Shown here: one piece after another, positions 17,551 through 25,700 of the stretch
Layout: every line of letters begins with the position of its first letter
Numbering within the stretch: the stretch's first letter is position 1
Assembly (NCBI RefSeq): GCF_004745865.1
Contig: NZ_SRKZ01000004.1
Span: 1-64,000, forward strand
DNA from: Hymenobacter wooponensis
Lineage (GTDB): Bacteria > Bacteroidota > Bacteroidia > Cytophagales > Hymenobacteraceae
DNA: 64,000 nucleotides
Direction: 5' to 3'
The notes under the pieces: generated by a model
Told to the model about the DNA's origin: nothing
Databases searched by the model: none
What the model saw: only the letters and a program-made list of their open reading frames with translations
Position numbers and translations under genes: made by a program

Positions 17551-19089
17551 ATGGTGAGTCAAGCGCAGGTACGCAGAGAGTTTCGCAGCAGCCGACAAGG
17601 GCTGCTCTGCCTGCTGCTACTTGCCTCCACCCTACTGCGGGAAGCGTATGGTATACCGGCGCGGGTGCTCTACCAGCCAGAGCCAGCTGCCGCGTCGACA
17701 GTACTATCGGCCCAGCAGGCCCATGCCTACGCAGAGGTGTTGAAGATGCGGCCCGCCGCGGCGCGTCAGTGGCTGAAGGGCGCGCCATCCAACGCGGGCA
17801 CTCTGCTTGTAGCCGATTGTCTTGATATAACGGAGTTGCTGGTAAGCCAAGATGCCGCCCGCTACGAGGCTGTGGTAGAAGCCCAGGACCATCGCCTGAG
17901 TACCTTGGAAAAATCCTCGGAGCCCGGAGCCCTTCGCGCGTATGCCCGAGCCGAAATCAGGTTGCACCAGGCAGCGGCCCAGGTAGTGTTTGGCCATGAG
18001 GTACAAGGGGCCTGGAGCCTGCGCCAGAGCTACCAGCAAATGCAGGCTGTAGTGCAGCGCTACCCGCAGTATTTGCCGGCCCGCAAAACCCTGGGCATGA
18101 TGCAGTTCTTTATCGGCTCGTTGCCCGAGAGCTACCGCTGGTTTCTGAAGCTGCTAGGCCTGCCCGGCAGCGTAGAAGCAGGCCTGCAGAATATGCGCTT
18201 GGCCGCAACCCAGCCCAACGACTTTCAGCTGGAAGCCCGCCTGATTTTGGCCCTGTTGGAAGAGACGTACTATAAGAAGCCTGAGGCCGCGTTGCAGCTC
18301 GTGGAAACCCTCCATCGCCAGCAACCCGACAACCTGCTCATTACTTACCTACTTATAAGTCAGCTTAAAAAGCAGCACCGCACCGATGCCGCGCTAGAAG
18401 CCTACCGCTCCAGCCCAAGCGGCCCCGACTACCTGCCCTTGCCCTACCTGCACCACATGGCCGCCGACCTGCTGCTTTACCAGGGCCAGTATGCCGCCTC
18501 CACGCGGGCCAACCAGCAGTTTCTGCAGCATTACCGTGGCCAGCACTACCGCAAGGATGCGGCCTTCAAGCTCTACTTGGCCGCCTGGCTTTCTGGCGAT
18601 GCTACCACCGCCGAGAAATACCGGCGCCAGATTGATGCCAGCGGCCGCACCGTGCTAGAAGAAGATAACTATGCCCAACGATTCTTCGAGGACAAGCTCC
18701 CACTCAACCGCATCCTGACCCGCGCCCGTCTCCAGATAGATGGCGGGTACTACCGCGCTGCGCTGACAACCCTCAACAGCTTCCAAACGCTCCAACGTAC
18801 GCCCCTGCGCGACCGGCTGGAAGCACCCTACCGACGGGCCCGGGCCTATCAGCTCCTAGGCCACTCTGATTCGGCCCGCCTGTACTATGCCCGTACAATT
18901 GCGCTGGCCGGCAACGCGCCGTACTACTTCGCGCCACAGTCGGCGCTGCAGCTAGGGTATTTGTACCAGTTGGAAGGCCAGAAAAATACTGCCCGCACCT
19001 ATTTCAAAAAGGCTCTGAGCTATTCCAAGCACGAGTACAAAAACAGTACAGATACTAAGGCAAAGTTGGCCTTGAAGGAATGGGAGTAA
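17551..19089 (+). CDS. secreted tetratricopeptide-like repeat protein
   Basis: The 512-residue protein has a basic N-terminus and a hydrophobic segment (about 15-33, 'GLLCLLLLASTLLREAYG') that looks like a signal peptide. The rest is helical with TPR-like pairs, for example 'PEAALQLVETLHRQQPDNLLITYLLISQL' in part, 'GHSDSARLYYARTIALAG' and 'GYLYQLEGQKNTARTYFKKAL'. I do not recognise a specific family. It starts six bases after the previous terminator T-run, so its promoter must lie inside or upstream of that hairpin, which is odd. A periplasmic scaffold role is possible. Confidence 0.65.
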   Translation: MVSQAQVRREFRSSRQGLLCLLLLASTLLREAYGIPARVLYQPEPAAASTVLSAQQAHAYAEVLKMRPAAARQWLKGAPSNAGTLLVADCLDITELLVSQDAARYEAVVEAQDHRLSTLEKSSEPGALRAYARAEIRLHQAAAQVVFGHEVQGAWSLRQSYQQMQAVVQRYPQYLPARKTLGMMQFFIGSLPESYRWFLKLLGLPGSVEAGLQNMRLAATQPNDFQLEARLILALLEETYYKKPEAALQLVETLHRQQPDNLLITYLLISQLKKQHRTDAALEAYRSSPSGPDYLPLPYLHHMAADLLLYQGQYAASTRANQQFLQHYRGQHYRKDAAFKLYLAAWLSGDATTAEKYRRQIDASGRTVLEEDNYAQRFFEDKLPLNRILTRARLQIDGGYYRAALTTLNSFQTLQRTPLRDRLEAPYRRARAYQLLGHSDSARLYYARTIALAGNAPYYFAPQSALQLGYLYQLEGQKNTARTYFKKALSYSKHEYKNSTDTKAKLALKEWE

Positions 19090-19123
19090 GGTAAACTGCC
19101 CTACTCCGTCCGTTGCCGATAGT

Positions 19124-19131
19124 TACCTTTG
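19124..19131 (+). promoter_or_regulatory. pabB promoter -7 box
   Basis: TACCTTTG is a perfect -7 box ending 4 nt before the GTG start at 19136, which predicts a nearly leaderless mRNA. Confidence 0.55.
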
Positions 19132-19135
19132 CAAA

Positions 19136-20422
19136 GTGTATTCTGTTCACTTAGCTGACCTCCCACCCGACTTTCGTGCCCGTGCTTTGCGGTGGGCTGC
19201 GGCTTTTCCGCACTGTGCCTATTACGAGCCGAACGATATCACGTACCCCCAGGGTGCCTTTGAGCGGCGCCTGGCAGTACGCCGCACGCCAACGTATTCC
19301 CCTAACAGCCTCACAGAGCTGGAACAATGGCTAAGCCGGCCATGCGAGATGCCACGCTTCGGTATGCTTACCTATGACCTCAAAAATGAGGTAGAAGCGC
19401 TGCAAAGTCACAATCCAGATAATCTCACCTGGCCTACGCTGCATTTTTTTGAACCAGAAATCTGGTTGGAATGGCACGAGACGACGCTTACCATTCACAC
19501 ACAGTTGCCTGATGGCCTTACCCCTCCTGAAATACTTGAGCAGATCCTGAGCGCTAGGCCACCCGCTTCAGCACAGGAGACCAAACCTACCTTTCAAGCT
19601 CGCCTACCGAAAGCCGACTACCTAGCTGCCATAGAAGCCATTCGGGAAGACATCCTGAATGGAGAAGTGTATGAGCTGAACTTATGCCAGGAGTTCTACG
19701 CGGAAAATGTGTCGCTAGAGCCAGTAGAGGTATTTCTGCGGCTCTTGGAAGCTTCTCCGACTCCTTTTGCCGGCTTCTACCGCTGGCACGACCGGTACCT
19801 GCTGTGTGCCTCGCCCGAACGGTTTTTACGCCGCCAGGGCACTACCCTCCTTTCCCAACCCATTAAAGGCACTATCCGGCGCGGCACTACGCCGGCCGCC
19901 GATGAACAGCAGCGCCAAACCTTGCTGCATGATGAGAAAGAGCGGGCCGAAAATCTGATGATTGTAGACCTAGTTCGCAACGACTTAGCCCGCGTAGCCA
20001 CAACTGGCACGGTACAAGTACCTGAGTTGTTCGGGCTATATCCTTTCCGGCACGTCTGGCAGATGATTTCCACGGTGCAAGCTACCGTTCAGCCAAGCCT
20101 AGGCCTAGTGGATGCTCTGCGGGCAACCTTTCCTATGGGCTCGATGACGGGCGCCCCCAAAATCAGGGCCATGCAACTCATTGAGCATTACGAGCACAGT
20201 CGCCGTGGCCTATACAGTGGCAGCATTGGCTACGTGCTGCCCAACGGCGACTTCGACTTCAACGTGGTGATTCGCAGCCTGCAGTACCAGCAAACTACCG
20301 GCTACCTCAGCTTTCAGGTAGGCTCCGCTATTACCTACGATTCGGTACCAGAGTATGAGTATCAGGAGTGCTTACTGAAAGCGCAGGGCCTGTTGGATGT
20401 ATTAGGAGTGAAAAGCCTGTAA
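19136..20422 (+). CDS. pabB: aminodeoxychorismate synthase component I (PabB)
   Basis: PabB converts chorismate plus ammonia (from a PabA amidotransferase) to 4-amino-4-deoxychorismate for folate. The chorismate-binding domain has the signature 'SQPIKGTIRRG', where Lys244 of PIKGT is the nucleophile characteristic of PabB; anthranilate synthase has PIAGT. It also has 'ERAENLMIVDLVRNDL', 'FPMGSMTGAPKIRAMQLI', 'RGLYSGSIGY' and 'QVGSAITYDSVPEYEYQE'. The N-terminal half (1-150) is shorter than in E. coli. The start is a GTG; the next in-frame candidate is a TTG about 17 codons later. No pabA or pabC lies adjacent. Confidence 0.88.
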   Translation: MYSVHLADLPPDFRARALRWAAAFPHCAYYEPNDITYPQGAFERRLAVRRTPTYSPNSLTELEQWLSRPCEMPRFGMLTYDLKNEVEALQSHNPDNLTWPTLHFFEPEIWLEWHETTLTIHTQLPDGLTPPEILEQILSARPPASAQETKPTFQARLPKADYLAAIEAIREDILNGEVYELNLCQEFYAENVSLEPVEVFLRLLEASPTPFAGFYRWHDRYLLCASPERFLRRQGTTLLSQPIKGTIRRGTTPAADEQQRQTLLHDEKERAENLMIVDLVRNDLARVATTGTVQVPELFGLYPFRHVWQMISTVQATVQPSLGLVDALRATFPMGSMTGAPKIRAMQLIEHYEHSRRGLYSGSIGYVLPNGDFDFNVVIRSLQYQQTTGYLSFQVGSAITYDSVPEYEYQECLLKAQGLLDVLGVKSL

Positions 20423-20480
20423 CAGTCTTTTTCACGCTTGGCTTGGCATGTCTCAGCCTAGTCAACTTCTACTCGAAGCC

Positions 20481-21116
20481 CTATCGCCACTGCTTTAGAC
20501 GGCGCTCAAATGCGGCTAAGAACAGGCCTACATGGTAGCCGTCGGCGAGGCCGTGGTGTACGTTGACAGAAACTGGCATCCATATGGCGCCTTTTTCTTC
20601 ATAGAGCTGGCCGAAAGAAAGCTTAGGGCAGCTGTCGGGGTGCTGGAAGCTGCGAGCGTGGGTAAGACCACTGAAGCGCACCCACGGGAGAGCTGAGCAG
20701 TGCAATACGTCGGGGCGGGCGGTAAATTCACTGAGGCGTAGGCCAGTGCTGGTGCGTACGGCTTCTATTTCGGCGTTGGCTGCCGCCACGAAGCCCGCCA
20801 GTTCGTCGTGCTGCTCAATAAAGGAAAAGGAAAACGTATGGTCCTCGCGGCCCAGCGTGGCCGACGCGTGCACGCGGTCGTACAAGTACACCTGCCCATC
20901 TTCGATGCGAGTACGGAACTCCGGGATTTCGTTGGCGGCCTGCACGGCGTGGTGGAGATAGTACAGGAAAAACGACACACCCAGCCGCTTTGCTTCCGCC
21001 TGAGCTCCTGTGCATTCTACTGGCGCTACCAATCCGAAAAAGGGTTCTTCGAACGCGGAGAAGAAAGCAAAATGCTCGCGGCGGTTCCAGTTGGCTAAGT
21101 CAATGCGCTGTTTCAT
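20481..21116 (-). CDS. chloramphenicol acetyltransferase-like protein
   Basis: The 211-residue protein has the trimeric CAT fold: N-terminal 'IDLANWNRREHFAFF' and the C-terminal active-site motif 'VNVHHGLADGYHVGLF', with His188 as catalytic base and the structural Asp of HHxxxDG. Family enzymes use acetyl-CoA to acylate hydroxyl groups. Chromosomal members of this type often have unknown substrates, so resistance should not be assumed. It is divergent from the HAD gene at 21185; only 68 bp separate the starts. Confidence 0.85.
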   Translation of the reverse strand: MKQRIDLANWNRREHFAFFSAFEEPFFGLVAPVECTGAQAEAKRLGVSFFLYYLHHAVQAANEIPEFRTRIEDGQVYLYDRVHASATLGREDHTFSFSFIEQHDELAGFVAAANAEIEAVRTSTGLRLSEFTARPDVLHCSALPWVRFSGLTHARSFQHPDSCPKLSFGQLYEEKGAIWMPVSVNVHHGLADGYHVGLFLAAFERRLKQWR

Positions 21117-21131
21117 GGGCGCTAAGTTCGG

Positions 21132-21139
21132 TAACTTTG
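21132..21139 (+). promoter_or_regulatory. promoter -7 box of the HAD gene
   Basis: TAACTTTG matches TAnnTTTG and lies about 45 nt upstream of the ATG at 21185, within the divergent intergenic region. Confidence 0.6.
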
Positions 21140-21184
21140 CGGCCCTGCGGGCCTTCTCGCGCAGTTTTCCTTGTTTCGTTGATC

Positions 21185-21880
21185 ATGTTTGTTCCCCATC
21201 TCATTGCCTTCGACGCCGACGACACGCTGTGGTCGAACCAGCCCCACTTTGATCAGGTGGAAGCCCGGCTCTTCAACATTATGGCCCATTGCGGCGACCC
21301 CGACCGCATTAGCCAGCAGCTTAACGCGGTGCAGCGGGAAAACATGAAGCTCTTCGGCTACGGGGCTAAGTCGTTTATGCTCTCCATGATCGAAACGGCC
21401 ATTCAGCTGACGGATGGCGCCGTAACCGGCACTTACATTCAGCAGATTCTCGACATGGGCAAGGAGCTGCTGCGCTATCCTATTGAGCCGCTACCTGGCG
21501 TGGAGGAAGTGCTAACCGAGTTACGCCAGCGGGGCCACCGCCTGATGGTGCTTACCAAGGGCGACCTGTTTGACCAGGAAAGCAAGATTGCCCGCTCCGG
21601 GTTAGGCGACTTTTTCGATCATGTGGAGATTGTCAGCGAAAAAGACGAGGCCACCTACCAACGCCTGCTCACTCGCTATAGCGCCCAGCCGGAAACCTTT
21701 TGCATGATTGGCAATTCTCTTAAATCCGATATCATTCCCGTTGCCCGCCTAGGCTTTCGGTCCGTGCACGTCCCCTATCATGCCACTTGGATCTTCGAGC
21801 GAGTAGATCCTGAAACGCTTACTGGCCTAGAGTTCCACAAAGTAGATGATCTACGCGAAGTACTAGACTACCTGCCCTAG
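21185..21880 (+). CDS. HAD-family hydrolase
   Basis: This is a haloacid-dehalogenase-superfamily phosphatase. Motif I is 'AFDADDTLW' (nucleophile Asp of DxD), motif II 'MVLTKGDL', the motif III Lys is in 'IVSEKDEATY', and motif IV is 'MIGNSLKSDIIPVARLG'. A helical cap lies between motifs I and II. The reading frame is open further upstream (to 20990), but that part overlaps the divergent CAT gene and the promoter. The ATG at 21185 gives 231 residues, typical of the family. The substrate is unknown. Confidence 0.85.
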   Translation: MFVPHLIAFDADDTLWSNQPHFDQVEARLFNIMAHCGDPDRISQQLNAVQRENMKLFGYGAKSFMLSMIETAIQLTDGAVTGTYIQQILDMGKELLRYPIEPLPGVEEVLTELRQRGHRLMVLTKGDLFDQESKIARSGLGDFFDHVEIVSEKDEATYQRLLTRYSAQPETFCMIGNSLKSDIIPVARLGFRSVHVPYHATWIFERVDPETLTGLEFHKVDDLREVLDYLP

Positions 21881-22025
21881 AGGCGAATGAGTGAGAGAGT
21901 GAATGAGTGAAGTAGCCTAATCCAGTTGATACGCCTCGTTCTGATACTAATTAGCTTAAGTTATCTCACTCAATTACTCATTCATTGCTTTCCCTGCCAT
22001 TCTGTCATTTTCGGCCTAAAACCGT

Positions 22026-22033
22026 TACCTTTG
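22026..22033 (+). promoter_or_regulatory. miaB promoter -7 box
   Basis: TACCTTTG lies 44 nt upstream of the miaB ATG. A purine-rich imperfect inverted repeat based on GAGTGA/TCACTC at about 21890-21990 separates it from the HAD gene. Confidence 0.6.
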
Positions 22034-22076
22034 ACGTTCTCTGAACCGTGAAGCTGACGCCTGCGACGCCTTTCTC

Positions 22077-23537
22077 ATGTCCCAACCGCTGATTACCCTC
22101 GACTTTCTCGATACTCCCGCTCTGCCCACCCCATCGGTAGAGGCGAACACGCATGCGCATGAGCCTTCGGGCGAGGTGCGCGTGAGCCCGGCCACGCGCA
22201 CGGGCCGCAAGCGCAAGCTCTACATCGAGAGCTACGGCTGCCAAATGAACTTCTCTGACTCTGAGATTGTGTCGAGCATTTTGTTTGAGCAGGGCTTTGA
22301 CACTACCGAGCAACTAGAAGGCGCTGACTTAGTGCTGCTTAACACCTGCTCAATTCGCGAAAAGGCGGAGCAGACAGTACGCATGCGCCTCGCCCAGATC
22401 AACGGGCACAAAAAGCGCAACCCTGGCCTATTGGTAGGTGTGCTGGGCTGCATGGCGGAGCGCTTGAAAAGCAAGTTTCTGGAAGAGGAAAAGCTAGTAG
22501 ACCTGGTAGTAGGCCCGGATGCTTACCGCGACTTGCCCCAGCTGATTCAGCAGGTTGATAGCGGCCAGAAGGCCGTAAACGTGCTGCTGAGCCGCGAAGA
22601 GACCTATGCCGACATCACACCCGTACGCTTGAACTCGAACGGTATCACGGCTTTTATCAGCATCATGCGGGGCTGCGACAACATGTGCTCCTTCTGCGTG
22701 GTGCCTTTCACCCGTGGCCGGGAGCGCAGCCGCGACGCCCACAGCATCGTGCAGGAAGCCCGCGACCTGGTAGCCCAAGGCTACAAAGAGGTAACCTTGC
22801 TCGGCCAGAACGTCGATTCTTATAAGTGGACTTCGGAAGATGGCCTAGAGCACGTAAACTTTGCCCAGTTGCTGGAGCAAGTGGCCTTGGTGCACCCAGA
22901 GCTGCGCGTACGCTTCTCCACGTCGCACCCCAAAGACATCACCGACGAAGTGCTCCACACTATGGCGCGCTACGACAACATCTGCAAGTACATTCACCTG
23001 CCCGCCCAAAGCGGTAACTCACGGGTGCTCAAGCTGATGAACCGCACCTACGACCGTCCCTGGTACGAGGAGCGAGTGCAGGCTATCCGTCGCATTCTCG
23101 GCGACGACTGCGGCATCAGCACCGATATGATTGCCGGCTTCTGCTCCGAAACCGAGGAGGAGCACCAAGATACCCTCAGCCTGATGGACTTCGTGCGCTA
23201 CGATATGGCCTACATGTTCTTCTACTCAGAGCGCCCCGGTACCCTGGCCGCCCGTAAGCTGGAAGACGACATCCCGCTGGAAGTGAAAAAGCGCCGCCTC
23301 GCCGAAATCATTGACTTGCAGCGCGAACACAGCCGCGTGCGCAACCAGCGTGCTGTGGGCCGTGTGCACCGCGTACTGGTAGAGAACTTCTCTAAGCGCT
23401 CCGACGAGCACCTAAGCGGCCGCAACAGCCAAAACCAAGTGGTTATCTTCCCAAAAAAGCATTACAAAAAGGGCGACTATGTGGACGTGCTCGTGCACGA
23501 GGCTACCACGAACACCTTACTTGGCGAGGCTATATAA
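22077..23537 (+). CDS. miaB: tRNA i6A37 methylthiotransferase MiaB
   Basis: MiaB is a radical-SAM enzyme that adds the 2-methylthio group to i6A37 of tRNAs reading UNN codons. The 486-residue product has the N-terminal '[17 protein letters not shown]', '[13 protein letters not shown]' and '[11 protein letters not shown]' (auxiliary cluster Cys), the radical-SAM motif [12 protein letters not shown] (Cys200, Cys204, Cys207) and the C-terminal TRAM domain (about 410-480). The first 45 residues are an extra low-similarity extension with a basic stretch, commonly seen in this phylum. Its product is the substrate of MiaE (10054). Confidence 0.95.
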   Translation: MSQPLITLDFLDTPALPTPSVEANTHAHEPSGEVRVSPATRTGRKRKLYIESYGCQMNFSDSEIVSSILFEQGFDTTEQLEGADLVLLNTCSIREKAEQTVRMRLAQINGHKKRNPGLLVGVLGCMAERLKSKFLEEEKLVDLVVGPDAYRDLPQLIQQVDSGQKAVNVLLSREETYADITPVRLNSNGITAFISIMRGCDNMCSFCVVPFTRGRERSRDAHSIVQEARDLVAQGYKEVTLLGQNVDSYKWTSEDGLEHVNFAQLLEQVALVHPELRVRFSTSHPKDITDEVLHTMARYDNICKYIHLPAQSGNSRVLKLMNRTYDRPWYEERVQAIRRILGDDCGISTDMIAGFCSETEEEHQDTLSLMDFVRYDMAYMFFYSERPGTLAARKLEDDIPLEVKKRRLAEIIDLQREHSRVRNQRAVGRVHRVLVENFSKRSDEHLSGRNSQNQVVIFPKKHYKKGDYVDVLVHEATTNTLLGEAI

Positions 23538-23711
23538 TTTCTTGTCATCCTGACCTTTCGCAGGGCGTTGTTTCGTAAAAGTGGATGCTGTGGTAACGGC
23601 TCCTTTACCTCAACAGGCTCCTTCGTTAGCTCAGGATGACGTTTTTATTCTGCGTTCCTCAAAATAAACGCCCGCGCTTTTCGTCTTCCACACGAAAACC
23701 CACTTCCGACC
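23538..23711. repeat. degenerate intergenic repeat ending in TCAGGATGAC
   Basis: The stretch opens with GTCATCCTGA (about 23545) and closes with TCAGGATGAC (about 23632-23641), an inverted pair about 95 bp apart. I recall this as the terminal pair of a dispersed intergenic repeat common in Hymenobacter-like genomes. A half-copy (CTCAGGATGACG) occurs again near 53945. Confidence 0.5.
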
Positions 23712-25043
23712 TTGACTCCTTCCGAAATACAATCTATTAAGCAGCGCTTCGGCATTATTGGTAATGCTCCTTCGCTGAACTACGCCATTCAGGTAGCGGC
23801 CCAGGTAGCTCCTACCGATATGACGGTGCTCATTACCGGTGAAAGTGGTTCTGGTAAAGAATCATTCTCCAAAATCATCCACGCTCTCTCACCACGTAAG
23901 CACGGACAGTTTATTGCCATCAACTGCGGCGCTATTCCGGAGGGAACCATTGACTCAGAGCTGTTCGGCCACGAAAAGGGCTCCTTTACTGGTGCCCAGG
24001 AAGCCCGTAAGGGCTACTTTGAAGTTACCAATGGTGGCACCATCTTCCTAGATGAGATTGGTGAAATGCCCCTCGGCACCCAGGCGCGCCTGCTGCGCGT
24101 GCTGGAAAACGGCGAATTTATTCGGGTGGGTTCGTCGAAAGTTCAGAAGACAGATGTACGCGTGGTAGCCGCCACTAACGTAAACCTGCTGGATGCAGTG
24201 CGGGAAGGGCGCTTCCGAGAAGACCTATATTATCGTTTGAATACGGTGCCCATTACGGTTCCACCGTTACGTGAGCGAGACGATGATATCTATCTGCTGT
24301 TTAGAAAGTTTGCTACAGATTTTGCCGACCGTTATCGGGTAAAACCCATCACTCTAACTCCTGATGCCGTTCAGGAACTGCAGCGTTTCCGCTTCCCCGG
24401 CAACATTCGCCAGCTCAAGAACGTGGCCGAGCAAATGTCGGTGCTGGAGACGGACCGGGAGGTAGACGCCCGCCGGCTCCGGCAGTACCTGCCCGCCGAC
24501 CAGAGCAGCCGCCTGCCTATGCTAGTGCATGCTGCCGGAAGCGCCACCGATGGCGCCGGCAACGCCTACTCTGAGCGCGATCTGCTCTACAAAGTGCTCT
24601 TCGATATGCGCCGCGACATGACGGACTTAAAGAAGCTGGTGCTTGATATGGCGGCCGGACAGCGGCCCCAGGAAACGCAGGAACTGCTACGCCAGAACAG
24701 CCACCTGTTCAACAACCTGAGTGTAGCGCCTTATGATAACAACCAGGCTGCTAGGCCACTGCGCCAGCCCACACCCGATGGGCCGCCGAATGAGTACATC
24801 CTGAATCCGCGTGACCTGGAGGTGGAAGATGCCGCAGAGTACGAGGACGAGGCTCACCGCGTGGAAGATATTACCCACGAAACAGAAGAAGAAACCTTGT
24901 CATTGGAAGCCAAGGAGAAGGAAATGATTATTAAGGCGCTGAAAAAGCACCACAACAAGCGCAAGTACGCCGCCCACGATCTGGGAATTTCGGAGCGCAC
25001 GCTCTACCGCAAACTAAAGCAATATGACCTTGAACAAGCGTAA
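23712..25043 (+). CDS. sigma-54-dependent activator (AAA+ with Fis HTH)
   Basis: This is an enhancer-binding ATPase that remodels sigma-54 RNA polymerase. The AAA+ domain fills residues of about 15-245: Walker A 'ITGESGSGKESF', the sigma-54 contact loop 'GSFTGA' at 90-95 (canonical GAFTGA; Ala to Ser here), Walker B 'GGTIFLDEIGEM' and the arginine finger region 'EDLYYRLNTVPI'. A linker rich in acidic residues precedes a C-terminal Fis-type HTH ('HNKRKYAAHDLGISERTLYRKLKQYDL'-type). There is no N-terminal sensory domain, so control must come from another protein or from expression. The start is a TTG. Its end overlaps lptE, a conserved Bacteroidota arrangement. Confidence 0.88.
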   Translation: MTPSEIQSIKQRFGIIGNAPSLNYAIQVAAQVAPTDMTVLITGESGSGKESFSKIIHALSPRKHGQFIAINCGAIPEGTIDSELFGHEKGSFTGAQEARKGYFEVTNGGTIFLDEIGEMPLGTQARLLRVLENGEFIRVGSSKVQKTDVRVVAATNVNLLDAVREGRFREDLYYRLNTVPITVPPLRERDDDIYLLFRKFATDFADRYRVKPITLTPDAVQELQRFRFPGNIRQLKNVAEQMSVLETDREVDARRLRQYLPADQSSRLPMLVHAAGSATDGAGNAYSERDLLYKVLFDMRRDMTDLKKLVLDMAAGQRPQETQELLRQNSHLFNNLSVAPYDNNQAARPLRQPTPDGPPNEYILNPRDLEVEDAAEYEDEAHRVEDITHETEEETLSLEAKEKEMIIKALKKHHNKRKYAAHDLGISERTLYRKLKQYDLEQA

Positions 25044-25566
25044 TGCCAGAGCTCCCTTCTGGCTCTTGAGTTGCTTCCTGCTACTCCTGGCTATGGTCGG
25101 TTGTAAGGTGTACTCCTTTAGTGGCACCAACATTCCGCCCGAAGTAAAGACCATTTCTATTTCTACTTTCCAAAACAACGCCAACAATGGTCCTTCCTTT
25201 CTGGCGCAGCGCTTCACGGAAGATTTTAAGGACTACTTTCAGCGCAATACTACGCTGAAGCAGCAGGCTCGAGACGGCGACTTACAGTTTGACGGTCAGA
25301 TCATTGCCTTCGACTTCGCTCCGGCAGCTATTCAACAGCAGAATAACCAGGACGTAGCCGGTGTCAACCGCCTGACCATTCAGGTACGCGTACGGTACAC
25401 GAACACCAAAGACCCCAAACAGGACTTTGAGCAAACCTTCCAAAGCACCCGCGACTTCCCCGCCACTCGCGATATTTCCAGCATAAACAACGACCCAGCG
25501 GCCCTTCGCGAAGTATTCCGCAACATTATCACCGATGCTTTCAATAAATCGGTAGCGAACTGGTAA
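25024..25566 (+). CDS. lptE: LPS-assembly lipoprotein LptE
   Basis: LptE plugs the LptD barrel and helps insert lipopolysaccharide into the outer membrane. The 180-residue product has a lipoprotein signal with lipobox 'LLAMVGC', followed by 'KVYSFSGTNIPPEVKTISI', which matches the LptE N-terminal strand of this phylum. The remainder is the alternating strand/helix pattern ('VNRLTIQVRVRYTNTKDP'). It overlaps the sigma-54 activator gene by 20 nt, so translation is coupled. lptD is not in the window. Confidence 0.85.
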   Translation: MTLNKRNARAPFWLLSCFLLLLAMVGCKVYSFSGTNIPPEVKTISISTFQNNANNGPSFLAQRFTEDFKDYFQRNTTLKQQARDGDLQFDGQIIAFDFAPAAIQQQNNQDVAGVNRLTIQVRVRYTNTKDPKQDFEQTFQSTRDFPATRDISSINNDPAALREVFRNIITDAFNKSVANW

Positions 25567-25700
25567 GTAGCGCTTCTCTGAATAAATTGGTGCACTTTTG
25601 CCGCCCCTAGGCCAGTACCCACTGCTTAGCTTACTGCCGTGCTTCTCTTTTTCGGAGCCGCACTGGCCTAGCCGTTTACCTCATCAGCTCATCTATTCCT

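Noticed and set aside
20481-21116. Chloramphenicol resistance determinant
   Set aside because: The fold and catalytic His are those of CAT-like enzymes, but nothing around it suggests a mobile resistance gene and the substrate pocket cannot be judged from sequence.
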